Of a stretch of 64,000 bases of DNA, positions 41,339 through 50,358 are shown piece after piece. The notes under the pieces were generated by a model. It ran no database searches. It was not told where the DNA came from and was given only the letters and a program-made list of their open reading frames with translations. Within the stretch, counting starts at the first letter, position 1. Each line of letters begins with the position of its first letter. Origin of the DNA: CAVTQZ01 sp963737015 (GTDB lineage Bacteria > Actinomycetota > Acidimicrobiia > Acidimicrobiales > UBA8190); assembly GCA_963737015.1 (NCBI GenBank), contig CAVTQZ010000001.1, forward strand, positions 868,001 through 932,000, written 5' to 3'. A program made the translations under genes and the position numbers.

Positions 41339-42903
41339 CCCGCTTTCGGACGCGAAGCGAGGCGGGGGAAGAGCCGAGCGCCGAGGAGGATCGCGAATTC
41401 GATGGCCAGAGCGGGTGACACGTCGGCATCCCACTTCGGCGGCTCGGGCAGCCCCGGCGAATGCCTGGCGTGTTCGTAGAGTCCGTGGCAGAGATGGCGG
41501 CCTACCGTGCCGAGGGCCCGAAGCGCAGTCTTGGGTTCTTGCTCGTACGGGGTCACGGCTTGCGGGAAGACGTCCGGCCACGATTCCGGTTCGCGCGGCT
41601 CGTCCAGCCTCAGCACGTCGGCGAAGCTCCTCGCCGTGGCGTCGCGGATGGTGAATGGCGGCCCGAGTCCCCACACCTCACGAAGTGTGGCCAGCAGCGA
41701 GGTGTGCCGGTACTCCCCGGTCAACACGGTGTGTTCCTCGACCCACGGCGAGACGATGACGGCCGGAACCCTGTAGCCCGAACGTTCGAAGGTGAATCCG
41801 AGCTGGCCGGGCGGAGCGCCTGCCTGCGGAGCGGGTACAGGCCCCGGGGGCACGTGGTCGTAGGTGCCGCCGGGCTCGTCGAAGCCGACGAAGAGGACCG
41901 TGTTGAGCGCGTTCGAGCCCGCGGACGACGCAGCGGACCGGACGGCGCCGTAGATACGGGCAAGGAAGGCCTCCCCCGCTAGGACCGAGGATGTCGGGTC
42001 CAGGAGGATGTCCAGTCCCGGCACGAGCGCGCGTGCAAACGCGGGGTGGTAGTCGCAGTGGCCCGCGAGCAGGTTCGGTTCGATGAGAGAGAAGTCGGGC
42101 AACGTCCCATCAGCGGCGTCGCGCTCGAACTCTGCGAACGGCACGAAGTTTGTTGCGAAGCGATCCCTCAGGCCATCCATGTGGATGAACCCGGTGAACG
42201 AAACAGGATCGGGCTCCAGGACGTAGACCTTCCAGGTCCTGTTGCGTTGTTCCAGGCGCTCGAAGATGGTTTCGGCGTGGTTGTGGCGCATGAAGTTCGT
42301 CACAGGCCTGTTGACGACGAAACCCGACGAAGTGGCCGACGTCCAGAAAGACCGGTTCGGCAACGTCTGCGACGGAACCTCGCTGAACCAGTGGTCGAAC
42401 ACTCCGAAGCCGCGCGCGAGCGTGCTCATCACGGGTACTTGTTCGGCGGTGAAGCCCGTCATGATCTGGCTGTACTCGTCATAGAGCGGTTGTCGTCCAA
42501 GCTCGACGGTCAGGAAGCTGATGTAGTCGGTGACGAAGCCGTCCATCGACGGAGAGCGGCCATCGGGTGGCTCGTTGTAGGGAGAGACCATCTCGGTCGC
42601 GTCCTTGAACCTGTTGGCCTCATCGAGGACGTTGAACAACTGGGTGTTGGTGTGCTGGTACTCCTCTCCGGGATCCGGATTGGGTGAGTCCATGTCGCTG
42701 CCGACCCGATAGGGAACGATGCCCCCGTCCGCACCGTGCTCCGCCCAGGCGGGTATCGGATTGCTCAGTTCCTTGCCGGAGACCCCTTCGAACGCCGGCA
42801 CTTCACCCGGTTGGTAAAGGTGTCCCAGGAGGTTGTCGAACGAGCGGTTCTCGAAGACCACGAGCACCACGTGATCCATTGCACTCGAACGTGCCGGTGG
42901 CAT
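41335..42903 (-). CDS. phosphoesterase family protein (phospholipase C / acid phosphatase type)
   Basis: A 522-aa protein of the phosphoesterase family that includes bacterial phospholipases C. Signatures are DHVVLVVFENRSFDNLLGHL (metal-binding Glu/Asn), GFGVFDHWFSEVPSQTLPNR, LFVGFDEPGGTYDHVPPGPV and VPAVIVSPWVEEHTVLTGEY RHTS. Most relatives are exported by the Tat pathway, but no signal peptide is seen at ATG 42903, which has a good GAGGAG site, so this form may be cytoplasmic. Two direct repeats lie immediately upstream. Confidence 0.85.
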   Translation of the reverse strand: MPPARSSAMDHVVLVVFENRSFDNLLGHLYQPGEVPAFEGVSGKELSNPIPAWAEHGADGGIVPYRVGSDMDSPNPDPGEEYQHTNTQLFNVLDEANRFKDATEMVSPYNEPPDGRSPSMDGFVTDYISFLTVELGRQPLYDEYSQIMTGFTAEQVPVMSTLARGFGVFDHWFSEVPSQTLPNRSFWTSATSSGFVVNRPVTNFMRHNHAETIFERLEQRNRTWKVYVLEPDPVSFTGFIHMDGLRDRFATNFVPFAEFERDAADGTLPDFSLIEPNLLAGHCDYHPAFARALVPGLDILLDPTSSVLAGEAFLARIYGAVRSAASSAGSNALNTVLFVGFDEPGGTYDHVPPGPVPAPQAGAPPGQLGFTFERSGYRVPAVIVSPWVEEHTVLTGEYRHTSLLATLREVWGLGPPFTIRDATARSFADVLRLDEPREPESWPDVFPQAVTPYEQEPKTALRALGTVGRHLCHGLYEHARHSPGLPEPPKWDADVSPALAIEFAILLGARLFPRLASRPKAG

Positions 42904-42917
42904 TGGCTCCTCTCAAT

Positions 42918-42952
42918 GGCATGCGAACGACCGTCAACGGCATGCGAACGAC
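42918..42952. repeat. two 14-bp direct repeats GGCATGCGAACGAC, 21 bp apart
   Basis: Identical 14-mers at 42918-42931 and 42939-42952, start-to-start distance 21 bp, i.e. two DNA helix turns. They lie 15-50 bp upstream of the minus-strand phosphoesterase gene, in its likely promoter. The XRE regulator gene begins 72 bp further upstream (its 3' end), making it the natural candidate to bind here (inference). Confidence 0.6.
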
Positions 42953-43023
42953 GGGCACCTCTCCCCTGTTGTGATCGTCTGCGGACCAGAGAGGATCAGC
43001 GTGACACCGATCCGCCGATCGGG

Positions 43024-43359
43024 CTAAGCGGGGGGAGCTTTCTTCACCAAGAGGGGCTCGAAGTCGATCACTAACTCCGTCCCGAGGGCGCGTGCAATAC
43101 GGTCGAGGCTCACCACCGTCGGGGAGACACGGCCCTGCTCCAGCCTTGCTATCGAGGGCTGGCTCGTGCCCGCCTTCTTTGCCAGCTCTGCCTGGCTGAT
43201 GCCGGCCCTGCGCCTGGCGGTGCGGACAGCGCTGCCGACCATGATTCCTGCGACTCGGCGCTCGTAACCCGCGAGCCCTCCGTGTCGTGCAATCGCTCTC
43301 GGAGCCCGTTTGAGCGACGAGCGAACCTTCAGGGACGAGCCCGCACCACGCGCCACCAT
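43024..43359 (-). CDS. XRE-family helix-turn-helix transcriptional regulator
   Basis: A 111-aa protein with a classic XRE HTH: AVRTARRRAGISQAELAKKA, TSQPSIARLEQGRVSPTVVS, LDRIARALG. A basic ~39-residue N-terminal extension precedes it. ATG 43359 is kept because TATAAA (minus strand) lies 5 nt upstream; ATG 43242 would give a minimal 72-aa HTH protein. The C-terminal ELVIDFEPLLV could be a dimerisation strand. It stands between the phosphoesterase and the LLM oxidoreductase and may control either. Confidence 0.82.
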   Translation of the reverse strand: MVARGAGSSLKVRSSLKRAPRAIARHGGLAGYERRVAGIMVGSAVRTARRRAGISQAELAKKAGTSQPSIARLEQGRVSPTVVSLDRIARALGTELVIDFEPLLVKKAPPA

Positions 43360-43398
43360 GCACGTTTATACCGGAATTGCTCTTTTCAAGGGTGGATG

Positions 43399-43404
43399 TA
43401 GCGT
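43399..43404 (+). promoter_or_regulatory. -10 box TAGCGT, leaderless start of the LLM oxidoreductase
   Basis: TAGCGT lies 8 nt before ATG 43413. Confidence 0.45.
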
Positions 43405-43412
43405 TCTCCTTC

Positions 43413-44588
43413 ATGGAACGACCGATGTCTTTCGGGATTTTTCTCGCTCCCTTCCACCCGGTCGGACAGAACCCGACGCTCGCTCTCGAGCGAGATCTCG
43501 AGCTCGTCGTGAGGCTCGACGAGCTCGGTTTCGACGAGGCGTGGATAGGCGAGCACCACTCCGCCGGCTACGAGATCATCGCCTCGCCGGAGGTCTTCAT
43601 CGCGGTGGCGTCGCAGCGCACGAAGAACATCAGGCTCGGCACGGGAGTGAGCTCGCTCCCCTATCACCATCCGCTCATACTCAGCGATCGCATGGTGCTC
43701 CTCGACCACCTCACGCGGGGCCGCACCATGTTCGGGGTCGGCCCCGGTGCGCTTCCGTCGGACGCCTACATGATGGGGATCGATCCGATGGCCCAGCGAG
43801 ACAGGATGGAAGAGGCGCTCGAGGCGATCCTGGCCCTGCTCGACGGCAGCGAACTGGTGAATCGGGACGCGTCGTGGTTCACGCTACGCGACGCCAGGAT
43901 CCAGTTGCGGCCGTACAGCCATCCGCGCTTCGAGATCGCGGTTGCCGCGCAGATCTCACCCTCGGGCCCCCGTGCGGCCGGCAGATTCGGCCTTAGCCTG
44001 CTTTCCATCGGAGCCACGACAGCTGGAGGCTTCGACGTGCTCGGATCGCACTGGCAGGTGATGGAGGAACGCGCCGCCGAGTTCGCCACGACCGTCGACC
44101 GGGAGAAGTGGCGCCTGGTGGGTCCGATGCACCTCGCCGACACCGAGGAGCAGGCACGAAAGGACGTCGCCTTCGGATTGGCTAAGTGGGTCGACTACTT
44201 CGAGCGCGTGGCAGCGCTGCCCCTCGCGCCGTCCACGAGCGACCCGGAGAAGATGGCGGATGCTCTCATGGAGATCGGGTTCGCCGTCGTGGGAACCCCT
44301 GAGATGGCGGTCGCACAGATAGAGCGTCTTGCAGAGCAGTCCGGAGGGTTCGGCACGTACCTCCTCATGGCCCACGAGTGGGCCGACCGAGAGGCCACAC
44401 TGCACTCCTACGAGCTGTTCGCACGCGAGGTGATGCCGAAGTTCCAGGGATCGCTGAAGTCGCTTCGAGGCTCGCGTGACTGGGCCGCGGAGAACAGGCC
44501 GGAGTTCATAGGAGCTGTGGGCGGGGCGATCATGCAGGCGATAAACGATCATCAGGACGAACGTCGAGCGAAGGAGTCGTCGAGCTGA
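43413..44588 (+). CDS. LLM-class flavin-dependent oxidoreductase
   Basis: A 391-aa bacterial-luciferase-like monooxygenase. Family features are FGIFLAPFHPVGQNPTLALE at the N-terminus, LDELGFDEAWIGEHHSAGYE, NIRLGTGVSSLPYHHPLILS, FGVGPGALPSDAYMMGIDP and, near the C-terminus, GFGTYLLMAHEWADREAT. These enzymes oxidise organic substrates with FMNH2 and O2; limonene-monooxygenase-like members are closest in appearance. ATG 43413 lies 8 nt after a TAGCGT -10 box (43399-43404), so it is probably leaderless; the longer frame from 43377 is less likely. Confidence 0.88.
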   Translation: MERPMSFGIFLAPFHPVGQNPTLALERDLELVVRLDELGFDEAWIGEHHSAGYEIIASPEVFIAVASQRTKNIRLGTGVSSLPYHHPLILSDRMVLLDHLTRGRTMFGVGPGALPSDAYMMGIDPMAQRDRMEEALEAILALLDGSELVNRDASWFTLRDARIQLRPYSHPRFEIAVAAQISPSGPRAAGRFGLSLLSIGATTAGGFDVLGSHWQVMEERAAEFATTVDREKWRLVGPMHLADTEEQARKDVAFGLAKWVDYFERVAALPLAPSTSDPEKMADALMEIGFAVVGTPEMAVAQIERLAEQSGGFGTYLLMAHEWADREATLHSYELFAREVMPKFQGSLKSLRGSRDWAAENRPEFIGAVGGAIMQAINDHQDERRAKESSS

Positions 44589-44669
44589 TCTACGAAGTCT
44601 GAGCCTCCTGTAGCCTGAGTGGGCGGTCCGACGCGCCACGCAGAGCGCGCAAAAAAATGGAGGTTGGAC

Positions 44670-45929
44670 TTGTCACGTCGCGCCGTCATCCTCTCGGGTG
44701 CACTCGGGCTCGGTCATGACGTGATCTCGCAGGTGCTCGCAACGAGCCTCGAAAAGCTCGGGTGGCAGACCCGGACGCTCGATTGCATGGCGCTGCTCGG
44801 CCCGTTCAACGCCAAGGTCGGGGACACGGTTTTTCGGCGCCTCACATCGATCCCGAGCCTCTACGACGCCCTGCACTTCTCCCACATGCGTCCCGGGCAC
44901 GCCATCGCGAGGGTGATGGACCGGCAGGCCACGAAGCGTCTCGTGCCCGCCGTCCGCGCGAACATCGAGAAGAACCCTGCCGACCTGCTCATAAGCACGT
45001 TCGCCACAGGCGCCTCGACCGCGGCGAAGCTCTCCGGACAACTCCCGGATCACAAGACGATCGTCCTTTGCACGGACGTCGGTGTGTACCGCTTCTGGGT
45101 CTGGGACGAGATCGACCTCTTCCTCGTGACCTCGCAGGCGGCGGCGGCCTCCGTGCGCCGTTATGTGCCGCGCGCCAACACTCTCATCGTTCCGCCGCCG
45201 GTTCGTGCCGCCTTCTACCACGCGCCCTCCCAGGAAGAAGCCAGAGCGTCGCTCGGCATCCCCGAGGGAGATGGGTGTGTGCTCGTGATGGGAGGTGGGT
45301 GGGGACTCGGCCCCCTCGCGAGCACCTCCAGGTCACTCGCCAAGGAGGGCGTGCACGTCCTCGCGGTCGCGGGTCGGAACAAGAAGCTCGAGAAGAGCCT
45401 CCGCGCCCTCGCAGAAGAGCTCCCGAGCGTGCAAGCCTTCGGATACACCGACCGGATCCCCGAGCTCATGGCCGCTACGGACCTCGTCGTCACGACGGCG
45501 GGTGCAACCACCTGCAGTGAGGCTCGGGTCATGGGAAGGGGTCTCGTCCTGCTCGACGTCGTCCCCGGGCACGGGCGCGAGAACCTCCAGCACGAGCTCG
45601 AGGGCGGGAACGCCGAGGCCTGCGATCCGCGCCCGGAGGCCGCGACGGCAACCGTCCTCGCCGCCCTCGACCGTGTGCAGCGCCCGCTGCCGAAGGTGGC
45701 CCGCCAGCCGGGCGAATGGGACGCAGCCTTCCGCGAGGCGCTCGCCTCGCTCGGCCTCCTGGAGGCCGGCCTCGAGTCCGGCCCTGGCGCAGCGACCGAT
45801 GGGGATGCCTCGACGCCGACCGCGCGAGGTGGAGGCACCTTCACAGTGGCGTCGCGCGCCGGCGAGGCCGACATCGTAAACAGCGCCGACACCGAAACCG
45901 ATCAGCCCTACAGAAACACGCGAGTATGA
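44670..45929 (+). CDS. GT28 / MGDG-synthase-like glycosyltransferase
   Basis: A 419-aa protein with the N-terminal AVILSGALGLGHDVISQVLA region of MGDG-synthase-type enzymes (LGHxxxA motif), and a GT-B C-terminal domain with LVMGGGWGLGPLASTSRSLA, YTDRIPELMAATDLVVTTAG and HGRENLQHELEGGNA, which hold the nucleotide-sugar site. It probably glycosylates a lipid. TTG 44670 is chosen because GGAGG at 44659-44663 precedes it. The C-terminal ~60 residues are low-complexity. It lies 25 bp before the HpnJ-like gene and is probably in the same transcript. Confidence 0.82.
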   Translation: MSRRAVILSGALGLGHDVISQVLATSLEKLGWQTRTLDCMALLGPFNAKVGDTVFRRLTSIPSLYDALHFSHMRPGHAIARVMDRQATKRLVPAVRANIEKNPADLLISTFATGASTAAKLSGQLPDHKTIVLCTDVGVYRFWVWDEIDLFLVTSQAAAASVRRYVPRANTLIVPPPVRAAFYHAPSQEEARASLGIPEGDGCVLVMGGGWGLGPLASTSRSLAKEGVHVLAVAGRNKKLEKSLRALAEELPSVQAFGYTDRIPELMAATDLVVTTAGATTCSEARVMGRGLVLLDVVPGHGRENLQHELEGGNAEACDPRPEAATATVLAALDRVQRPLPKVARQPGEWDAAFREALASLGLLEAGLESGPGAATDGDASTPTARGGGTFTVASRAGEADIVNSADTETDQPYRNTRV

Positions 45930-45954
45930 GGAACGAGACCGAAAAGGAGAGTTC

Positions 45955-47382
45955 ATGATGCGCACGCTGTTCCTGCACCCGCCTTCGTACGAGGGTTTCG
46001 ACGGCGGCGCGGGTTCCCGCTACCAGGCAAAGCGGGAGATCCGTTCGTTCTGGTACCCGACGTGGCTCGCGCAACCCGCAGCGATCGTCCCCGGGTCGAA
46101 GCTCGTCGACGCCCCCGCCGCGGGGCTCTCCCTGGAGGACGTCCTGCCGCTCGCTCAGCAGTACGACCTCGCCGTCCTTCACACGAGCTCGCCTTCTTTC
46201 AAGGGTGACGTGCAGGTCGCCGAGGCGTTCAAGCGCGCCAACCCGGATCTCGTCCTCGGGTTCGTGGGCGCGAAGGTCGCGGTCGACCCGACGGAATCGC
46301 TGCTCGCCTCCGAGTCGATCGACTTCGTGGCGCGCGAGGAGTTCGACTTCACGATCGCCGAGATCGCAGAGGGAAAGCCGATACCCGAGGTCGACGGCGT
46401 GACCTATCGCGACGACGACGGCAGGGTCGTCCACACCGCCGACCGGGCGATCCTCGAGGACATGGACCGCCTTCCTTACGTGACGGAGGTCTACAAGCGC
46501 GACCTCAAGATCGAGGACTACTTCATCGGCTACCTGAAGCACCCCTACGTCTCGCTCTACACGGGGCGGGGATGTCGCTCGCAGTGCACGTTCTGCCTGT
46601 GGCCGCAGACCGTAGGCGGGCACCGTTACCGCACGAGGAGCACCGAGCACGTCCTCGGCGAGATGGAGCTTCTGAAGGGCTACTTCCCTCAAGTGAAGGA
46701 GGTGTTCTTCGACGACGACACCTTCACCGACAGCCGCGAGCGCGCCGAGGAGATCGCGAGGGGCATGGGAAAGCTCGGGCTCACCTGGTCGTGCAACGCG
46801 AAGGCGAACGTCCCCTACGAGACGTTGAAGGTCATGCGCGAGAACGGTCTTCGGCTCCTGCTCGTCGGGTACGAGTCGGGAAGCCAGCAGATCCTCACGA
46901 ACATAAAGAAGGGCGTGAAGGTAGATCGCGCCCGCCAGTTCACGAAGGACTGCCGCGACCTCGGCATCACCATCCACGGGACGTTCATCGTCGGGCTTCC
47001 GGGTGAGACCCGCGAGACCATCGAGGAGACCATCCGCTACGCCAAGGAGATCAACCCGCACTCCCTGCAGGTCTCGATCGCCGCCCCGTATCCCGGGACC
47101 GCGCTGTACAAGCAGGCGAAGGAAAACGGCTGGTTGCCCGATGACGACGCAGTGCTCACAGACGAGCACGGGGTGCAGAGCGCCGTGCTCGAGTACCCGC
47201 ACCTGACGCGCACGGAGATCTTCGACTCTGTCGAGACCTTCTACAAGAAGTTCTACTTCCGGGCCGGGAAGATCGCCGAGATGTCGGCGGAGATGATCAA
47301 GTCTCCGGAGATGATGGTGCGGCGCCTGCGGGAGGGCGTGGAGTTCGTGAGCTTCCTGCGAAAGCGAAAGACCGCCGTCTGA
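45955..47382 (+). CDS. B12-binding radical SAM enzyme, HpnJ-like (hopanoid side-chain)
   Basis: A 475-aa protein with an N-terminal cobalamin-binding-like domain and a radical SAM domain (GRGCRSQCTFCLWPQTVGGH, CxxxCxxC). Further family features are VFFDDDTFTDSRERAEEIAR and HGTFIVGLPGETRETIEETI. It resembles HpnJ, which contracts the glucosamine-derived ring on bacteriohopanetetrol to the cyclitol ether in hopanoid producers. No other hpn gene is visible here, and close relatives with other substrates exist. ATG 45955 has GGAGAG 4 nt upstream; the glycosyltransferase precedes it. Confidence 0.8.
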   Translation: MMRTLFLHPPSYEGFDGGAGSRYQAKREIRSFWYPTWLAQPAAIVPGSKLVDAPAAGLSLEDVLPLAQQYDLAVLHTSSPSFKGDVQVAEAFKRANPDLVLGFVGAKVAVDPTESLLASESIDFVAREEFDFTIAEIAEGKPIPEVDGVTYRDDDGRVVHTADRAILEDMDRLPYVTEVYKRDLKIEDYFIGYLKHPYVSLYTGRGCRSQCTFCLWPQTVGGHRYRTRSTEHVLGEMELLKGYFPQVKEVFFDDDTFTDSRERAEEIARGMGKLGLTWSCNAKANVPYETLKVMRENGLRLLLVGYESGSQQILTNIKKGVKVDRARQFTKDCRDLGITIHGTFIVGLPGETRETIEETIRYAKEINPHSLQVSIAAPYPGTALYKQAKENGWLPDDDAVLTDEHGVQSAVLEYPHLTRTEIFDSVETFYKKFYFRAGKIAEMSAEMIKSPEMMVRRLREGVEFVSFLRKRKTAV

Positions 47383-47392
47383 CGGGGCAGCT

Positions 47393-48937
47393 TCAGGGCA
47401 GGGCGTCGAAGGTCGGGACGAGCTTTCGGGCGGCGAGGGCCTCGTCGACGCGCCGTACCGGGGTGGTGCTCGGGGCCTGGGTGGCGTCGTGCGCTCCTTC
47501 GAGGGTTCCGGCGGCTGCGACGATGCGCTCGCACGCTTGCGCCAATGCCTCGAGGGTCTGGAGGCTCTCGGTCTCGGTCGGTTCGATCATGAGGGCCTCT
47601 TCGACGATCAGCGGGAAGTAGATCGTCGGCGCGTGGAAGCCCTCCTCGAGGAGGCGCTTGGCGACGTCGAGCGCCTTCACGCCCGTGCGTCTCTTCAGTG
47701 ACGCGGCCGACAGGACACACTCGTGCATGCAGGGACGGTCGTAGGGCGCGTCGAAGGTGCCGGTCAGTCGCCGGCGCAGCCAGTTGGCGTTCAACACGGC
47801 GCGTTGCGCGACCTCACGAAGCCCGTCGTCGCCGTGCACCAGGACGTAGGCGAGGGCGCGGGCGAGGACCAGCGCGTTGCCGTGCCAGGAATGGACCCTC
47901 CCGATCGAGCGGGGAGGAGTCGTCCACTCGTAGCGGTCCCCCGCCCCGTCGGATCCGCTTCCCACACGGGTTGGGCGCGGTCCGGGAAGGAACGGCACGA
48001 GGCGCTCGGAGACGGCGACCGGCCCCGCACCCGGTCCCCCGCCACCGTGCGGCGTGGCGAAGGTCTTGTGCAGGTTCAGGTGGACGATGTCGAACCCCAT
48101 GTCGCCGGGGCGCACGACGCCGAGGATCGCGTTCAGGTTGGCCCCGTCGTAGTAGAGGAGGGCGCCGACCTCGTGCGCAGCGGCTGCGAACGCGACGATG
48201 TCCTCCTCGAAGAGGCCGAGCGTGTTGGGGTTCGTGAGCATGATCCCCGCCACGTCGTGGTCGAGGACCTGGCGCAACGCCTCGAGGTCGACACATCCCC
48301 GCGAGTCGCTCTTCACGGTCACGGTGTCGTAGCCCCCGAGCGTCACCGATGCGGGATTCGTGCCGTGGGCGGAGTCGGGGATCACGACCTTGGTTCGCTT
48401 CTCCCCTCGCGACCTGTGCCACGCCCGCATTAGGAGCAGGCCGGTGAGCTCGCCTGCGGCACCTGCGGCCGGTTGAAGGGTCGCCCCGGCCATGCCGGTG
48501 ATCGCGCAGAGTGCCTCTTCGAGCTCGACGAGCAGCGCCAGCCATCCCTGCGTCGCGCTCGCCGGGGCCGCGGGATGTACGTCGGCCAAGCCCGGGAGGG
48601 CGGCGACCGCGTCGCAGATCTTCGGGTTGTACTTCATCGTGCAAGAGCCGAGCGGGTATGCCCCGAGGTCGACGGAGTACTGCCTGTGGGTCAACCTCGT
48701 GAAGTGCGCCACGAGATCACGCTCCGACACCTCCGCGAGATGCAGCGGCTCGTCGTCGCGACGGCGGTGGGCTTCGGGGACAAGCTCTTCCAGCGGTATC
48801 TCGGGGATACCCGTGCTTCGGAGCTGGAACGCCCTGCGCCCGGGTTGGGACAACTCGAAGAGAGTCGGCTCCTCATCTCTTCCGAGGAGCGGGGCGCTCG
48901 ATGCGCGTCCCGCCCCGGGGCCGACGTTCACGTTCAC
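47393..48937 (-). CDS. gcvPB: glycine dehydrogenase (decarboxylating) subunit 2, P-protein beta
   Basis: PLP-dependent half of the glycine cleavage P-protein, in the split form. The 514-aa protein has YPLGSCTMKYNPKICDAVAA, GMAGATLQPAAGAAGELTGL, IPDSAHGTNPASVTLGGYD and the PLP-lysine motif HLNLHKTFATPHGGGGPGAG. Its ATG overlaps the gcvPA stop codon (ATGA). A ~10-bp gap separates it from the convergent HpnJ-like gene. It is the last gene of the gcvT-gcvPA-gcvPB operon. Confidence 0.94.
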   Translation of the reverse strand: MNVNVGPGAGRASSAPLLGRDEEPTLFELSQPGRRAFQLRSTGIPEIPLEELVPEAHRRRDDEPLHLAEVSERDLVAHFTRLTHRQYSVDLGAYPLGSCTMKYNPKICDAVAALPGLADVHPAAPASATQGWLALLVELEEALCAITGMAGATLQPAAGAAGELTGLLLMRAWHRSRGEKRTKVVIPDSAHGTNPASVTLGGYDTVTVKSDSRGCVDLEALRQVLDHDVAGIMLTNPNTLGLFEEDIVAFAAAAHEVGALLYYDGANLNAILGVVRPGDMGFDIVHLNLHKTFATPHGGGGPGAGPVAVSERLVPFLPGPRPTRVGSGSDGAGDRYEWTTPPRSIGRVHSWHGNALVLARALAYVLVHGDDGLREVAQRAVLNANWLRRRLTGTFDAPYDRPCMHECVLSAASLKRRTGVKALDVAKRLLEEGFHAPTIYFPLIVEEALMIEPTETESLQTLEALAQACERIVAAAGTLEGAHDATQAPSTTPVRRVDEALAARKLVPTFDALP

Positions 48938-50358
48938 CGGAGGGCCTTCGCGAACGAGTCGGCGAACCGATCGATCTCGGCGCGCGTGCGGCGTTCCGTG
49001 ACCGCCACGAGGATCCCGTCACCTCTGCCGCCGGTGTAGGTGTCGTCGAGGGCGATCCCCCCGAGGAAGCCCTCGTCGGCGAGGCGCTCGACGAGCACCT
49101 TTGCGTCGGTCGGTACCCGCAGGGCGAACTCGCGTACGACCGGGGCCTCGGCGAAAGGTGCGACCCCGGGGATCTCGAGAAGCAGGTCCCGGCAAAAGCG
49201 GGCCCCTCTCGCGGAGCGGACTGCGATCTCCGCCATTCCGGCGCTGCCGAGCCAGCCCATCTGTATGGCGGCGGTGACCGCCATGAGGGTCTGGTTCGTG
49301 CACACGTTCGACGTCGCCTTCTCCCTCCGGATGTCCTGCTCGCGGGCGCGCAGCGTCGTCACGTACGCGCGTCTGTGGTCGGCGTCGACGGTGGCGCCGA
49401 CGAGGCGCCCGGGGAGCCTTCTCACGTGCGCGGTGCTGCAGGCGAAAAGCCCGAGGTAGGGCCCGCCGAAGCTGAGGGGCATCCCGAGGGCCTGCCCCTC
49501 CCCCACCACCACGTCCGCACCGAGACGGCCCGGGGAGCGAAGTATGCCGGCGCATATGGGATCGAACGCGACCACCATGAGGGCGCCTATCCGGTCGCAC
49601 AACGCCCGTACGTCTGCGAGGTCCTCCAAGCAACCGAGGTAGTTCGGATAGGAGACCACCACGGCGCACGGTCCGTTCGTGTTCCTGTTCGTGCTCTCGT
49701 TCCCGTTCCCGTTCCCGTTCCCGTTCCGGGGTGGTGGTTCGCTGGGTGAGGCCAGGGGGGTGGAAGCGGAGGGCCAGTCGGTGGTTCCGTCGCGAAGTGG
49801 GACTTCGACGATCTCGTGACCCGTGCCTATTGCGAACGTCTTCGCCACCGCTCTCCAGGACGGGTTCACCCCTTGCGACATCCACACCGTTTGGCGACCG
49901 GTCTCCGCCGCCGCAAGGTTCACGGCTTCGACGAGCGCCGCAGCGCCGTCGTAGAGCGAAGCGTTCGCGACCTCCACGCCGGCGAGGCGCGAGACGAGGG
50001 TCTGGAACTCGAAGAGGGCCTGGAGCACACCCTGAGCGACCTCGGGTTGATAGGGGGTGTACGAGGTGACGAACTCGGAGCGCGATGCGAGCGCTTTCGT
50101 GACGGCAGGCACCTCATGGTCGTAGGCGCCGCCTCCCGCGAAGCAGACGAGGTCGCGTCCGACCGGCCGGTTGGCGTCGGCGACCTCCTGGATGTGGGCC
50201 ATCGCGTCGGGCTCGGGAGCGCCGTCAGCGAGGCCGGTACCACCGACGAGTCGCAGAGCGCTCGGAACGGAGGCGAACAGTTCGTCGACCGACGAGAGCC
50301 CGAGGAACTCGAGCATCTGCGTGATCTCAGCGTCGGTGTGTGGCGTGTATCCGCTCAC
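48934..50358 (-). CDS. gcvPA: glycine dehydrogenase (decarboxylating) subunit 1, P-protein alpha
   Basis: Partner of gcvPB. The 474-aa protein begins with SGYTPHTDAEITQMLEFLGL and contains TSYTPYQPEVAQGVLQALFE, SLYDGAAALVEAVNLA and FACSTAHVRRLPGRLVG, typical of GcvPA. An unusual insertion of alternating Gly-Asn residues (GNGNGNGNE then STNRNTNG) is encoded by a hexanucleotide microsatellite near 49685-49728. GTG start overlaps the gcvT stop (GTGA), and it overlaps gcvPB by 4 nt. Confidence 0.94.
   Translation of the reverse strand: MSGYTPHTDAEITQMLEFLGLSSVDELFASVPSALRLVGGTGLADGAPEPDAMAHIQEVADANRPVGRDLVCFAGGGAYDHEVPAVTKALASRSEFVTSYTPYQPEVAQGVLQALFEFQTLVSRLAGVEVANASLYDGAAALVEAVNLAAAETGRQTVWMSQGVNPSWRAVAKTFAIGTGHEIVEVPLRDGTTDWPSASTPLASPSEPPPRNGNGNGNGNESTNRNTNGPCAVVVSYPNYLGCLEDLADVRALCDRIGALMVVAFDPICAGILRSPGRLGADVVVGEGQALGMPLSFGGPYLGLFACSTAHVRRLPGRLVGATVDADHRRAYVTTLRAREQDIRREKATSNVCTNQTLMAVTAAIQMGWLGSAGMAEIAVRSARGARFCRDLLLEIPGVAPFAEAPVVREFALRVPTDAKVLVERLADEGFLGGIALDDTYTGGRGDGILVAVTERRTRAEIDRFADSFAKALR
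49685..49728 (-). repeat. imperfect GTTCCC hexanucleotide microsatellite inside gcvPA
   Basis: On the plus strand, GTTCCC is repeated about four to five times in a row, flanked by degenerate GTTCGT/GTTCCT units. On the coding strand it gives a Gly-Asn run. The unit is six bases, so changes in copy number keep the reading frame. Confidence 0.75.

Noticed and set aside
49685..49728. Possible CRISPR-like repeat array
   Set aside because: Simple hexanucleotide repeat within gcvPA, with no spacers of constant length and no cas genes.
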